In this document: in pieces, positions 25,695 through 45,539 of the stretch | Numbering within the stretch: position 1 is the stretch's first letter | Layout of the letters: every line of letters begins with the position of its first letter | Source of the DNA: Nymphaea colorata | Lineage: Eukaryota; Streptophyta; Magnoliopsida; Nymphaeales; Nymphaeaceae | Direction: 5' to 3' | DNA length: 64,000 bases | NCBI RefSeq assembly: GCF_008831285.2 | Contig: NC_045151.1 | Coordinates: 491,544-555,543 of the forward strand | Notes under the pieces: generated by a model | What the model saw: the letters and a program-made list of their open reading frames with translations, nothing else | Told to the model about the DNA's origin: nothing | Database searches by the model: none | Position numbers and translations under genes: made by a program

Positions 25695-28600
25695 GGCGGC
25701 TTCGCTTTTGCTACGAGAATGGGCTCCTCAGGCCAACCTTCCCATAGGAGCTTCATGCCAGATGATAAGAAGGGCTTTTAACATATTTTTTTTCTTTTTT
25801 TTCTTTTTCATCCCCACGTAAGTAGGTGAAACTCGGTTCTTTTCTTTCGTACTTTGGAAATACAAAGATTTTTCAATGACCAATTCATTTTTCGATTGTC
25901 AAAATCTTTCAATAGGACAAAGATTTGCATGAAGATCGTATCAGCTATTTGCCAGCATAATATAGAACCTCTATGGGTTTTTATTTTTAAATTAATTTTA
26001 AATAAGAAATAGCAGCACACTCTGACATGTGGGTACATATTTTAACTTAAAATGGAAGCTAACTATAGAATAAGTAAAATTCAAATAGTAATTCTATGCC
26101 CATTGAAGTGAAATGTTCCAAGAACTTCATGAAAGCAAATAAAACTACCCAAGTTTTGAATTTAATGAAAAGCTTTATTTAGTTCAATTTTTCATCATGA
26201 AATGGCGATCATAAATTTCTTTCGAAGCCAATTAACTTTAATTGTCATGAACTTCAAGTATATTTGAATATGAAATTGGGATTTTTGTTTCTGCGTAACT
26301 TCTAAACTTCAAGTTTGTATTTGTATTCTTCGAAAAAAAAGGTAAACATTGGTGACTTTGACGGGGTAGAAAATAAAACTTGACATCTTATTTGTTTCAA
26401 GCAAGTTCTTCATTAATCTTGTTCTATCAGTATTTCACTGTGTGTGTGCACGTGCATGTGTCTTGGAGTGACCATTGACCAATTTGCATGATTGTATGAC
26501 GCAGTTTAAATCCAATGCAGTAACTAATTAAGTCTTGTATATGTTTATCCACTTTTAAGTACTAAAATCAAGTTGGTATAAAACAACCTCCAATCAAACG
26601 AAATCAAAATAGTTCAACCAAATGCTTTAATAAGTTGTTCTTGAACCCATATGAATTGTTGAATTTAAAATCAACCACAAGAGTATTAGTTGGCATGATC
26701 ACCCAAAAAACTATATAAATAAAAGTGCATTTGTTATTAAGGATAAAGTGTTTGTGACATTGTTTCAATGATGTTTGTCTCATTTTTATTTTTTGTAGAG
26801 GGCATTTGACAATTGGAACAATGCCTAAAGTGTCTTAGAGCATATCATGTTTCATGAATATACCTTAATTTGTGAGACAAATTTATGAAACACAGTTAGT
26901 GTTTCAGAACACCAGAAGGCATGCCTGTGAAGCATATTTGTGGAGACATATTCAAAGGTATGTAGGTATGTGTGTGTGTAAACGATGGTGAAGGGGTAGT
27001 TTGTCCATACATTGTATTTATAATATCCTTCCAAACATCAATTATCCATCTCTCTAGTTTAAAACATCTCTCTAGTTTAAAAGTACATATCTAAAGCAAA
27101 TATAACATATTACTGAAATGGTTAGTTGTGCCCCCCATAAACAAGAAAGAAATAAAACATTTTGATGACTTATTAGCCAACTAGTCACCATATGACATAA
27201 GAATTAATGCCATTTCATGCAAATTACATCAACTTGACCACTTTTGACTGGTAGTGCCAACAAAATAAGTAAATTATACCAAAGTAAATCATGTAAAATC
27301 TGAGGAATTTCATAACAATGACCAAATGAACAATATTCACTGTTACAGCCAATCCAAACATTTACTTTATGGGTAGATAGTTGGTAGAGTTCAAGTGGAT
27401 TTGTATATGTTTGGCAAAAAATGGAGTGAATAAGAAAAGCTATGACTGGAGTCGCAAAATGTCACGAAGACGACAACACAATAAACTAGGTTTGTCCCTT
27501 GATAGTATCTTCAACCTTCTACAGACTTGTGTCTGCCCTTATTTAAGTGACACCTAAAATTAGCATGTAGTGGCCTACTTCCTTCCAATGTGACCTAGTT
27601 TTGCTGTTGTAAACAATTTATGTCCTTGAAAAAGTTACGAGAAGCTGGTCTTTGAGAAACTTCAATGAGATTAAAATATTTTTTTTCAAAAGAAAACTTA
27701 GTCTATAGAGTCCAAGTAATGGTGGAGCTAGGATTTTTTTAGTCATAGGGCACCTGCATTGGTGACACAAATTTAGTGTGGGCAATGCATATAATTTTAG
27801 AGTCGTAACAATGTAATTTTGAGACATTATAATGAGATTTTTAATGGTCTGGTGTGGGCAGTGGCCCACCCTAGCCCACGAGTAGCTCCACTACTGAGCC
27901 GAGGAAGGAGGGCTCAGCTCCATTCTCTCCTTTAGTACATAATAATATAAATGGTCATAACTAGCAAATATAGGCTGCCTACCATAATAGTCATTTTATG
28001 GCTGATTCTTTTTCATTTTATGTAAAACTACAAACTTTGTCCATTTGAAGCCAAACAACATCTACAAAAGTAGATAGCTTTGATGAATAGCAATAGTGAA
28101 GCTACCATCTCTAGTGTGGTTGGCTGTAAAATGGCTAAAAATATATATTTTTTTGGTAGATTTCTTTAATTCTTAACCAATTAAGTGTTGCCCTGAGGCG
28201 AGTTGGTGCACTAGCTTAGATTAGTGGCCGATAGACAGTTGGTATTTGATTAAGAATGAGCATCCCCCTCTTTTACGCCAATTGATGGAACTAATATATT
28301 AATTGACATGTATCGAGGACTCTGTACTAGACACCAATGCAGCCCTACAACCTGGAGGTAAAGGAAAGAACCAGGGTAGTGGAGAAGGGCTTAGGTTCTC
28401 ATTCAGGTGATGAAATACTCATTTTGTTCAACCAAACTAATTACTTATTGAATGACCATGACTTGCTGCAGCTAAAAATGGCCATGGTGGGTTTGTACTT
28501 TGTAGGTATACAGTTAGTCATGAACTCAAACATTATTTATAACTTGATATTGCTTGATTGAGTGAAAGTTTTTGAAATTTAAGGTTCATGTATCTGGAGA

Positions 28601-29509
28601 GAGTTTATAGTCATTGTAGGTGGAGAAGAAGTGCATAATCTTGAGAAGAAAGGGTCTTGATTTAGTTCTTTTGTGCTGTTGTCACAATACATTTGATTTC
28701 CAACGCCACTTTTAATAAATTAGTTCATTTATGTTTCATGTAAAGGTAATCTTCACTTCATTCAAGGCAACCAAATACTTGGTGAGGAAGTAAAAATTTT
28801 TCTTCCACCATTTGATAAATTTTTAACCTCCAAATAATGGATATAAGCTCTTCATAGGAGCGGCGGGGTTCCCTTATAAGATTATATACTGTTCATATCA
28901 TCCATTATTCAAATTCTTGCAACCAAATATAAATTTGGACCTCAACCTTTTAAATATGAATTCAAATTCACATAGCATAAGATCTAGCACTTATGTAATT
29001 GGCCATACTTTTATTTGGGCATCAAATTCAAATTAATAGTCTTATTGGATTTTTTTTTGGGGACCAACTAAACATATTTTCAAATGGATCCATATTATTT
29101 ATATCCCTACTCGGATTCAATTGAAAAAAGTCCAATAAAATGAAAGAAACTTAAAAAGAATTCAAGTTTTTAAATTAGAACTTGGAAACCATTTTAAGCA
29201 AAGAGGGCTGCTAATTTTGGTGATACCCATTTTGTTAGTGTTTCATATATTTGTCTCAAAAATCGTGATAAATTCATTAAATATTTTCAAAAGTGTTACA
29301 TGAATTTATCTAATTTACCCATTTTGTTAGTGGTTCATATATCTCTCTAAAAAATCGTGATAGATTCATTAAATACTTTGGAAAGTGTTACATGAATTTG
29401 TTTAATTTTTGAATTGATAAATAGAACTAATAAAGTGTTTGCTAAATAGCAACTCAAGATTGAATCTTGAAAGAAGATCCTTATCTTATAGGGTTAAATA
29501 GATAAAACA
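25695..29509. other. Intergenic between helicase and PABP
   Basis: AT-rich DNA upstream of both divergent genes. Identifiable pieces are a decayed repeat at about 27715-27905 (GGTGGAGCTAGGATTTTTTT to GAGTAGCTCCACTACTGAGCC, with partly inverted ends GGTGGAGCTA/TAGCTCCACT) and a 91-bp tandem duplication at 29225-29406. I see no coding sequence; the open frames are short and lack splice context. Confidence 0.55.
29225..29406. repeat. 91-bp tandem duplication
   Basis: TACCCATTTTGTTAGTG begins at 29225 and 29316. Both copies share AATCGTGATA(A/G)ATTCATTAAATA and GTGTTACATGAATTT. The copies differ at about ten positions. Confidence 0.85.
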
Positions 29510-29518
29510 AAACCCTAA
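29510..29518 (+). promoter_or_regulatory. Telo-box upstream of PABP
   Basis: AAACCCTAA, 327 bp before the PABP start codon. Telo-boxes are frequent near the start of plant genes for the translation machinery, which fits a poly(A)-binding protein. Function here is inferred from motif and position. Confidence 0.4.
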
Positions 29519-29689
29519 ATCAAGTCATCAATTTTTAAGATTTTTTTTTTCCTTTTTGCTTTTTTAACCGAGCCTTTTAACCGCAGGCCCTCTGAGTAAA
29601 AAAGAAGAGCGCGGAAATTAAGGGGAGGATCAAAGCCGGGGCTGCTTTTCTTCTTTTACTTTTTAACCTTCGCGCTTCTCTCCTCCTCT

Positions 29690-29844
29690 CCCTCTTCTCT
29701 CTTCTCTCCTCTGTCTCTCTCTCTCTCTCTCTTTCGCTGGTGCAGCTTCCCTCTTTTCTTGCTGAATTTAGCGGCAACTTCCTAAAGTAAGTTCCGCGGG
29801 GGCGAGGAGGACGAGGACGCTCGTTTCTCTGAGAGGAGAGAGGA
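29690..29844 (+). promoter_or_regulatory. Pyrimidine-rich PABP leader
   Basis: A CT-rich tract (about 29690-29730, including a run of CT dinucleotides) and a purine-rich segment just before the ATG (GAGAGGAGAGAGGA). CT-rich leaders are common in plant genes for translation factors. I did not see the long A-rich leader known from autoregulated PABP genes. The transcription start is not determined. Confidence 0.4.
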
Positions 29845-37396
<7,552 letters not shown>

Positions 37397-39912
37397 TCGG
37401 AAGCGGGTGGACCCTATTTTTGGCGAAAAATTAAGTAGTTGCCCAATTTTTTGGCAAGGGCTTGAGTTACATAATTTTTCAGGGGTGGTATTATTTGTTT
37501 CATTGATTTTGATTGTCTTTGGCTTTAGAAGTTCCCAGACCTTTTGTCTCCGCTAATGGTCATTTATGTGTTTGTGTATGCATGTTGACTGTGTGGGCTC
37601 ATCTGTGCGTGTGTGACTATGCGTGTCAAGTTTTTGGAAGACATGAAAATATTGGATTTAATTTTCGCAGACAAATTTCTTTTATTTTGTTTTTTTCCTA
37701 TGAGCGTGCAGTGTTTTACTCCATTAATTTGTTACTTCTTGTTTTTAGGTTGTACTTTGTTGTTCAACCTGTTGAGTTTTTGCCCATGGCATGTTTTCTG
37801 CGAGTGTTGGAATTTTTTGTCGGAAATTACAAGGCGTGCCTACAAGTTTGCCTATTAATATGAATCCTCTTGAGTAGACCATTTCCATGGTACACCCAAA
37901 AATAGAGGCTCTGTGGAAAACTTTCGGGCTTAAACGTTACAGCCTCGAAAGAGTTTTGGAGCACTAAAACATAGGGTTCTAGAGTAGGTGCACAGCTTCT
38001 CTTTAATTTGATGGAAAAAAGTTGCATAGAATTTTTGAAACAGACGTTTTTTCAAAAGTAAATTATAGAGATTAAGAGGAATTTTTTTAAACTGACGTTT
38101 GTTGACGTTTTTGATTAAAAAAAAAAAATCATATGAAAATTGCAAGGGGTTCCAAAGCTTGAACGAGAGGAATCAGTTATCTTGAATTGAGAAAAGATTT
38201 TTGATTTATAATCCTGTTGCAGGAAATAGTTTTTATGGTTTTTTCTTTGGGCTACTTTTTTAGAACGTGTATACGAGAGTTCTGTCTTATTGCATATGAG
38301 TTCTCTCTTATTGCCAAGAACGTTCTGTTAAGGAAATGTTGGTCCGTCCGATTGTGCTGTTCCATGCTCCTTCAAGCGCATTTAGCATCTGTAGTTTTTA
38401 AAGATTTTGGCTAAAGCTGATAATAAGACCGGTCTCTCTCTGCCACAGCTGATGTTCATGTAGCTGCCATGCCTGGGTGTGATATTCTCTAACTATTCTC
38501 CATATCAACTTTGCTTGGGAGATGGGTATGTGTGCACGCACGCCACGCACTTAGTATTCCTGCATGGATGTTGGGTGGCTGCCGAGGTCTTTGTATTCGT
38601 AATTTTCTTTCTTCCCAGTAGCATGAACGTTGGGTGTTGGTGGGAATCCTTGTGAACAAGCAAATATTCCCTGAACAGCTGAAGCCTCTTCATGATGAAC
38701 CCATCCGTTTCCAAAATCCTGTCGAGCTTCCTTCTTGTTTGCCTAAACTTTTCGGAAGGACCGAGTTGGTGTTGTTGCGGTCGATCAGGCCAAGGTGGTC
38801 GTCATGCGAATGGTAGCGGTTCAATTTCAATGGCTGTTTGTGAGATTACAACTGCACAACCTGAGGACTAGATTTACTAAAGTGTTTGTTAATTACCAAA
38901 CTTTTTTCTTTTCCAACATGAATTACCAAAGCTTCTAAATTTAATTATCACTGAAAAGTTCATCAACTTGAGGGGTTCACTAAATTTAATTATCACTTTG
39001 AGATATCAGTTCTCAAGAGTAGGATGGTGACCTAACATTTGAGAATCGGCCCTCTCTCTCTCGATTTCTATAGTCTCTCTTTCTAATCGTTAGGGTTAGG
39101 CTTAAGGCTTTCAAGGTGAAGGAGGTCAAAAATTCAATGTCCAAGGTACCTCTCTCTTGGTACAGCTATAATTCGGTAATTTAGGGCCTTATCTTATGAA
39201 TAAGTTACATCTTGAGAGCACATCAAGTCAAAGCTTTTTCCGATCTCCAAGGGGTTGTTTGTATGGTGGAGCTCATTACAACGTCAGAGATGCGACCGTT
39301 GTTTGGTTCTCATGAGCATCTGCTCTTGTTCAAACTAAAGTGCAGTTTAACTGATGAGATCGTGAGATTACTTGGACTGAACAAAAACGTTTTTCTGATT
39401 TTCTTTTAAATATGACCTTTATCTTTTCTTGTTTAATGCAAAATGGTAGCTGAAAGATGATCAAAACTGTTCTCTACAATTCATAGCTGTCGGTTTGATT
39501 CGGGGAGTTGAGAATGAATTAGCGGCAAATTAACACAACTTCATTGGCTGCTTAAACGGTGCCACATTGCCCATTTTTATTATTTTCGTAGTTCTTTTTT
39601 TTTTTATTTGCCTTTCACTGTATATAATATTGCTTTTTGACGAAGTTACATCGGAGTCTGTTCATCCAATTCGCTGTCCTGTTCGTTTCAGACATCGGTT
39701 TTAGTAACATCGGTTACGAATTGTGAAGTCATTTAGCATGAAAGAGTGATGAATCTGACGATGAATCTGAAGGTTACTCCAGGAACCATTTACCATAAAA
39801 GAACCAATTCAGGGAGAAGGGGAAAAAATGAAGACACCCACTTACGCAGTTCTTAAAATGATATATAGCAGAGGCTAGCCAAAGGCCAAGGTTGTCCGTC
39901 ACTTCTCAGGCC
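37397..39912. other. PABP 3' UTR and intergenic region
   Basis: The first 450 bp or so after the PABP stop are T-rich and probably 3' UTR. The rest, to the PhzF start, is AT-rich with CT-rich spots (about 39050-39075) and no open frame that I can tie to a protein. A TATATAAT motif lies at 39621, 290 bp before the PhzF ATG, but it is not clearly a TATA box. Confidence 0.45.
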
Positions 39913-41770
39913 ATGGCCGGAAAAGGGCGAGTAGAATACGCAGTGGTAGATTGGTTTTGCGCCTTTTCCTTGAACACGAATCACAGCGCTCGTCCTTATC
40001 TTTTGGTTGGCCTTTTCCCGAACAGGTAGATGCATTCACGGAGTCCCCTTTTGGTGGAAACCCTGCGGCTGTGGTGCTCTGGTTGGGTGGCGCCGACGCG
40101 GACGCATGGATGCAATCGGTGGCTAAGGAGTTCAATTTATCGGAGACCGCCTTCGTGTCGCCTGAGGATGCGCCGTCGTCGTCGGGAGAGCCTGGCCGGA
40201 GGTTCCGCCTCAGATGGTTCACGCCGGTGGCCGAGGTCAGTTTCTACTCACTGACTGCCTCCGAGCTCCATTGCTAATCTTGTTGCTTGAGAGTGGTTCC
40301 TTTTTATTGCGACTAACGTCAATTGTGATAATAGGATCTGGGTTGGACCCAGCGGCTAGAATTGTTCTTCAAGTGCTCTTTGTTCGCCATGACTGCCTCC
40401 GTTCAGTGGGCTTGAGCATAGCTAGAATGATCCTATGGATTAATTGTTTGAAGTTTTGGAATGGAAAATGCTGCAGGTAGATTTGTGTGGCCATGCAACG
40501 CTAGCATCTGCCCATTTTCTTTTCTCGTCTGGGTTGGTCAGTGGAGACAAAATCGAGTTCCTTACGAGGTCTGGACTTCTAACCGCAAACAAGGTTGGAC
40601 TTGGAAGGACGAATGACTTGATGGAGGGGAAGTTTGCAGTGCAGCTGGACTTTCCTATGGCAGCTCTTGAAGATTGCGATCCCTCTGATTTCTCCTCGAT
40701 TACAGCAGCACTTAATGGAGCTACAGTTACTAACATAAAGAAGGCTTCCACTGACGATTTACTGGCAATATTCCTACTCAAACTCTACTTCTGCTCTTTT
40801 TGTGTCGTGTATGTGTGTAGCTGTGCGCGTTGGCGCGCATCTTGTGACTTAGAATGGTTGGAATCTCCTTTGGTTGAATCACATGCTCAGCATGATATGC
40901 TTTTCTCCTAAGGGAAATGCAAATTTCTTTTATATTCCAACTGCCTGTGTCGATTTGTACGTCTATAAACTGTCCTTTAGAAGGTTTTCCACTTTTTACT
41001 TGCCTCGTCTATTAGCAATCTGTGATTGTTATGATGGTAAAATTCATCTATTTGTAGATTGAGGTTGCTTCAGAAAATATGTTGCAAAATCTGCAGCCAC
41101 AGCTTAATGTGCTGAAGAATTTCCCTGGAAGAGGAATCATTGTAACAGCAGCTGCTTCCCCCAGCTCCGATGTTGATTTCATCAGTCGTTTCTTCTGCCC
41201 CAGATTGGGTATTGATGAGGTAAACTGATAGGCGTTGAAGTGCCACTAAAGCAACTGTTTGAGCTTAAATCTGGTGTTGCATCCTCCCATAACATACTTC
41301 ACTGCTATACCGTACTGCTATCTCATCTCAACTTCATAAGTTCATCACCAACTTCATCACAAGATCCTGCCGGGCTCGTAGTTTCCACTACCGGGAAGTT
41401 GGAAGATAAAAATGATATCCCGGTTGCAAATGGGATAAAATTTAGAGCCTGAAGTCTAAGTGTTTATTACTCGTCTCTTGCTTCCTGCCTTCTGTTATTC
41501 AATGGTTTCCTCTTAAAAATGGTCCAACATTCTTTTTCTATGGGATAAGTAAACACAAGTGCGTTTCGTGCATTTCAGGATCCTGTTACTGGGAGCGCAC
41601 ACTGCGCTCTGGCGCCGTATTGGAGCAAGAAGCTGGGTAAGCACGATTTTACAGCTTATCAGGCATCCCCAAGAGGTGGGAAGCTAATCCTTCAATTGAA
41701 GGAAGACCTTGGTCGTGTATTGATTCAAGGTGAAGCCATTTCCATCATGGCAGGATCCATTCGAGTTTGA
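39913..41770 (+). CDS. PhzF-family isomerase-like protein
   Basis: A member of the PhzF/diaminopimelate-epimerase-like fold; the plant substrates are not established. Five exons: 39913-39945, 40026-40235, 40477-40764, 41058-41219 and 41579-41770. The product is 294 residues, the normal length. The N-terminus MAGKGRVEYAV joins VDAFTESPFGGNPAAV, the family signature. LSETAF (49-54) holds the catalytic Glu at 51, CGHATLASAH starts at 85, and DPVTGSAHCALAPYW starts at 232. The first exon is only 33 bp and its intron 80 bp. A start at the ATG at 39951, reading through that intron, is possible but gives a non-family N-terminus. Intron 3 has no GT donor that preserves homology. Ending exon 3 at 40764 gives STDDLL joined to IEVASENM, with a GCAATA donor, so a GC-AG intron is inferred. 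All other introns are GT/AG, and all five exons are in phase 0. Confidence 0.9.
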
Positions 41771-42875
41771 TAATTTATATTCAAGGCTATATTGGGAAAA
41801 GCCAAGACTAGGAAACTAGAAGACGTTTGTTGAGCTCAATTGTTTCCTTTTTCGGGTCAATGCTCTTTGTAAGGGCGCAGCCATCTTAGGCAGTAAGCAG
41901 CAGGTAGCAGCACGGTTAATGCTAATGCAGGTGAGGTTGACATGAAAGGAAATAGATGGAATTATTGAATGATATAAGGCAGAGGCATGGCTTCAATTTG
42001 GTGTTCTGATTAGAGGAGATGTTTCCTCCACAACACACGATTACTGTTTTCAAAGACTTGAAGCATTAGTCATTTTAATGAATTACCGTTTCCTTCACCA
42101 ACATTAGCCATTTTGTTATCTCCTCTTTATGTTTTTGCCATAACGGTCTTGCTCCCTAGTACAACACTGTCAAGCACCATTGTCTCACTTGATATCTGAT
42201 CTAATACAGAAGCAACTGACAGTTGATTAAAGTTTCTGCCAAAGTATGGACTCAATCAATCATATATTTAATCCCTATGCTCATAAAAGATGCATTTAGC
42301 GAAGCACAAGAGGCACTAGAAGTATGAGAACCTAGGGCCCATTCCAAAAATCTTTGAGCAACAGGATACAACATGCAGAGAAAACCGAAAATTGCACGAA
42401 TGTACTTGAAACAACCTAAATGTATAAATTATGGTCCACAAATAGCAAATCAGGATTCAAAAACTCTAAAATTAGACTTGCAAAGATGGATATCTCATAT
42501 TGTATGAACCCTATGGTTGATCCTATCAGCAGCCCTCAAGCCAGCATTTTGCAGTCCTTGTTTCTCCAAATATTTTTGAATGAGCAACAGGATACAACAT
42601 GTAGAGAGAGAACCGAAAATTGCACGAGTACTTGAAGCAACCTAAATGTATAAATTATGGTCCACAAATAGCAAATCAGGATTCAAAAACTCTAAAACTA
42701 GACTTGCAAAGATGGGATGTCTCATAGTGTATGAACCCTTTGGTTGGTCCTATCAGAAGCCCTCAAGCCAGCATTTTGCAGACTGCCATGTCCTTGTTTC
42801 ACGTAACCAGAGACGCTCTGTGCTGTCTCTACCGCATGAAGAAGATTATGTTTTCCACAAGAAACTCTACATCGA
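41771..42875. other. PhzF 3' flank and intergenic
   Basis: The 3' UTR of the PhzF gene probably ends within the first few hundred bases. No gene is visible before the NLR relic. The 226-bp tandem duplication occupies the right half. Confidence 0.4.
42356..42800. repeat. 226-bp tandem duplication beside the NLR relic
   Basis: GAGCAACAGGATACAACATG occurs at 42356 and 42582. Both copies continue with AACCTAAATGTATAAATTATGG and AGCCCTCAAGCCAGCATTTTGCAG. The copies are about 90% alike. They lie just downstream (minus strand) of the NLR fragment, so they may mark the rearrangement that truncated it. Confidence 0.85.
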
Positions 42876-43814
42876 TCAAAAGTTCACATGTTTGGACCTG
42901 AAACCAAATTTGATTTGTATACTAGTCTCCATGCGGTTGCACACTTCAATGGTTGGTGTAGTCAGTAGAATTTTGCATCCCTTTCCATTAGTTGGCCGAG
43001 GAACTCCAAGCTGATTTAAATCCAACCAATTCCTCATATCCTCTAATATTAGCAAACATTGTTCTTGTTCCAACCTAGAAAAAATTGCTCTAGCAAGTTC
43101 ATCACTACCAGCATCTTCAGATAATGATATCTTCAGTTCTTTAGCTATACTCGACCGAATCTTGCGAAAATCAGGTTCGTCGGTTACCTTAATAACGAGG
43201 ACGTGATGAAAACCTTGGACCCTGCTTCGAACTTGTTGCACAAGATCGGCACTTTCGATCGCTTTGATCCCGTAGATCCCGATTATTGTTTTGTGATCAT
43301 CTTTAAGACAACCAAGAACCGTTTCGATTATATCAGGGCCTTCGTCTTGTTCATCCGCTTCTGCACCTGGGATGTCTATTACGGTATCATCCGGAACAGA
43401 AAATGCCGCTTCATCAAACTGAGTTCTGGCGTTGAGTTCACGGACCTCCTTGAGTTTCTTCTCAGCTAGTTTTCCTAGTTCATGGCGTTGATAATAATTG
43501 AAAATCCACCTTCTTAAGGGTCTCTTCTTCTCTTCATAGTTGGTGTGAATGAAGTCCACTTCTTTCTCAGCAGTATCTGCTGCATCTAGCCAATCTTTTA
43601 CCACTGTCCTGCAGGGTTTTCCTCTTCTTCCTTGTTCCTCTACTTGTTCCTTGATCTTCGACCTGTTTTCTTTCAGTATGTCTGTCTCTCTCTTGAGATC
43701 TTCAAAATGACTATGGTGGTCTTTGATGTGGTGGAGAACTGGTGCAAGGCCATGGTACAAAAATAAGAAAGCTTGCAAGAATCCACTGAACTGCTGCCAA
43801 AGCCATGATTGCAT
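42876..43814 (-). pseudogene. Truncated CC-NB-ARC (NLR) gene, P-loop lost
   Basis: A 313-residue open frame from ATG 43814 (MQSWLWQQFSGFLQ) to TAA. The frame is open further upstream to 43955, but the 43814 start gives a usual CC-NLR N-terminus. Residues 1-125 form a helical coiled-coil region (HFEDLKRETDILKENRSKIK, then DWLDAADTAEKEV). The NB-ARC part starts near 160. The P-loop position (about 177-191) reads GIYGIKAIESADL in place of GIYGxGGVGKTTL, so the nucleotide-binding GKT is missing. Kinase-2 (about 253) reads CLLILEDM instead of LLILDDVW, and an RNBS-B-like GKGCKILLTT follows at about 281. The frame stops about 20 residues later, with no GLPL, MHD or LRR. Intact NLRs of this RPS2/RPS5-like group run to 800-1000 residues or more. 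It may be a pseudogene or an expressed truncated CN-type protein. Confidence 0.75.
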
Positions 43815-44609
43815 TGGTGAGATAATTGCAATTTGCAGGTAATGGCTGCAAGGCTTACAGAGTGAAGATGGTGAAAGGCAGCACAGAGGACGAACAAGGT
43901 TAGGATCTTTTGACAAAATTATGCGAGCCTCTTCTTCAATCCTTCTTAACAACAAAAATAGATGTCTTCTACATCCTAGAGATTTGGCCTGGAATTATTG
44001 GAACAACCACCATCGTTGCTACGTGGGCATTTGCTTATTGAAGAGGAAATGTGAGCTCACGTTCTTCCCACTTCCTGCCTCCATTGCCACTCTTGCAACC
44101 ATTTTCAAGTTTTAAATAAAATTTTAGATTCTGAAACTTATTTTTTTATTTCTTGCGAAGCTTATTGTTTCGGATAGAAAAGTATTGCATTAAGGAGGTG
44201 GCGGACAAGGAATGAAAGATGTGGAGCAGCATCCATCTAACAGGGGTTCAACTGCATCCACTCCCAATAGCGAAGGTGTCCACTAAAAATTATCCATCTC
44301 CCAGTTACATTTCGGGTCGTTTGACATCCTTTTTTTTTGGGAATTTCAACCAACAATTTTCCATCCGTAGCCAAATCCAATCATGGAGGTTAGAAACCAT
44401 CAATCCGATCTAGAGAAGCTTCTCTTTTGGTAGAAGAAATAGTTTTCCCTCTTTTATGGATAATATTGAAAGTAAAAGGAAAAGTTCTCGCCATGGAGGT
44501 TACAATCCGATCTAGAAAAGCTTCTCTTCTGACAAGAGAAATAGCTTTCCCTATTGAACCTAAAAGGAGAAGGCCTCACTTTACATTTTATGAGAAACAT
44601 AAGAATGAG

Positions 44610-44643
<34 letters not shown>

Positions 44644-45032
44644 AACTCTAGCTTTTTAGAATCACCCACCCATCTAACTAGGACCCTTGGATTCAACATG
44701 ATTGACGGTAAAAAAAAAAAGATAAATATTTTCATCATCTAAGATAATTTTTCACATTTTACTCGTTGTTTTTCTCTCAGACCATTCATCTATATTAACA
44801 CATTTAATAAAAAGAAAGGAAAGATGGATGTATGTTCTTGCTGCCATGTACCGAATACTGTCAAGTGACTAAAAATTCAAAGTATGTCGCTAAAAGTATT
44901 ATGAGTCATTGCTAAAAACAATACGAATAGTTGTTTTATCATAAATCACTATTAATGCTTATGTGACAGCTGTTTTTCATTGACAGATTTTTTAATTTTT
45001 AGCGATCCAGCACTACACCATGACAGTATGAA

Positions 45033-45064
<32 letters not shown>

Positions 45065-45073
45065 TTCTCTCTC

Positions 45074-45497
45074 ATGCAACAGCCTTGTTGGGTGGAAGGT
45101 GACAACTTTGCCTTGAAAAGCCTGCTTCTTGACTGAATATATATATATATATATATATACGTATAAGATTATTAATTTTATGTTGAAATAGCGGTTAAAA
45201 TCTTCTGTATATTTACTTTTTTGTCTTGAAGTTATGGTTCAAATTTCTGCTAATTAAGGACAAAACCAAACGAAATATCATTTGGATATAAAGCGTGATC
45301 TAAATCCAAACTCTAGATTCAGGGCATCATAAAGTCTCTAGCTCCTCTTCTAGCTATTTCTGTGTTAGTAAACATATTTCAGGGCCTTAATATTCCTCTT
45401 TTACTCCTCCACGGCCGCGTCCTTTCTTTTGTTTCTCCCCATCCAAACTCCATATTTTTTAATTTTAAGGATTGACAACCAACAAGGCTGTTGCATG
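45074..45497. repeat. Perfect 19-bp inverted pair 424 bp apart
   Basis: CATGCAACAGCCTTGTTGG at the left end and CCAACAAGGCTGTTGCATG at the right end (about 45479-45497) are exact reverse complements. The sequence between has no open frame. This could be a small terminal-inverted-repeat element. A clear target-site duplication is not visible. Confidence 0.5.
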
Positions 45498-45539
45498 TAG
45501 CATCACCCACCACATCTCTCACTAGTGACAAATATCAGG

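Noticed and set aside
39899..40222. 107-codon minus-strand open frame over PhzF exons 1-2
   Set aside because: It is antisense to two exons with clear PhzF homology and GC-rich codons, so it is a shadow frame.
39951..40235. Start of the PhzF-like protein at ATG 39951
   Set aside because: It would replace the conserved N-terminus with sequence unlike the family, while a 33-bp upstream exon restores it exactly.
43815..43955. Upstream in-frame extension of the NLR fragment
   Set aside because: The extra 47 residues do not resemble an NLR N-terminus, whereas the ATG at 43814 gives a usual one. Initiation upstream cannot be excluded.
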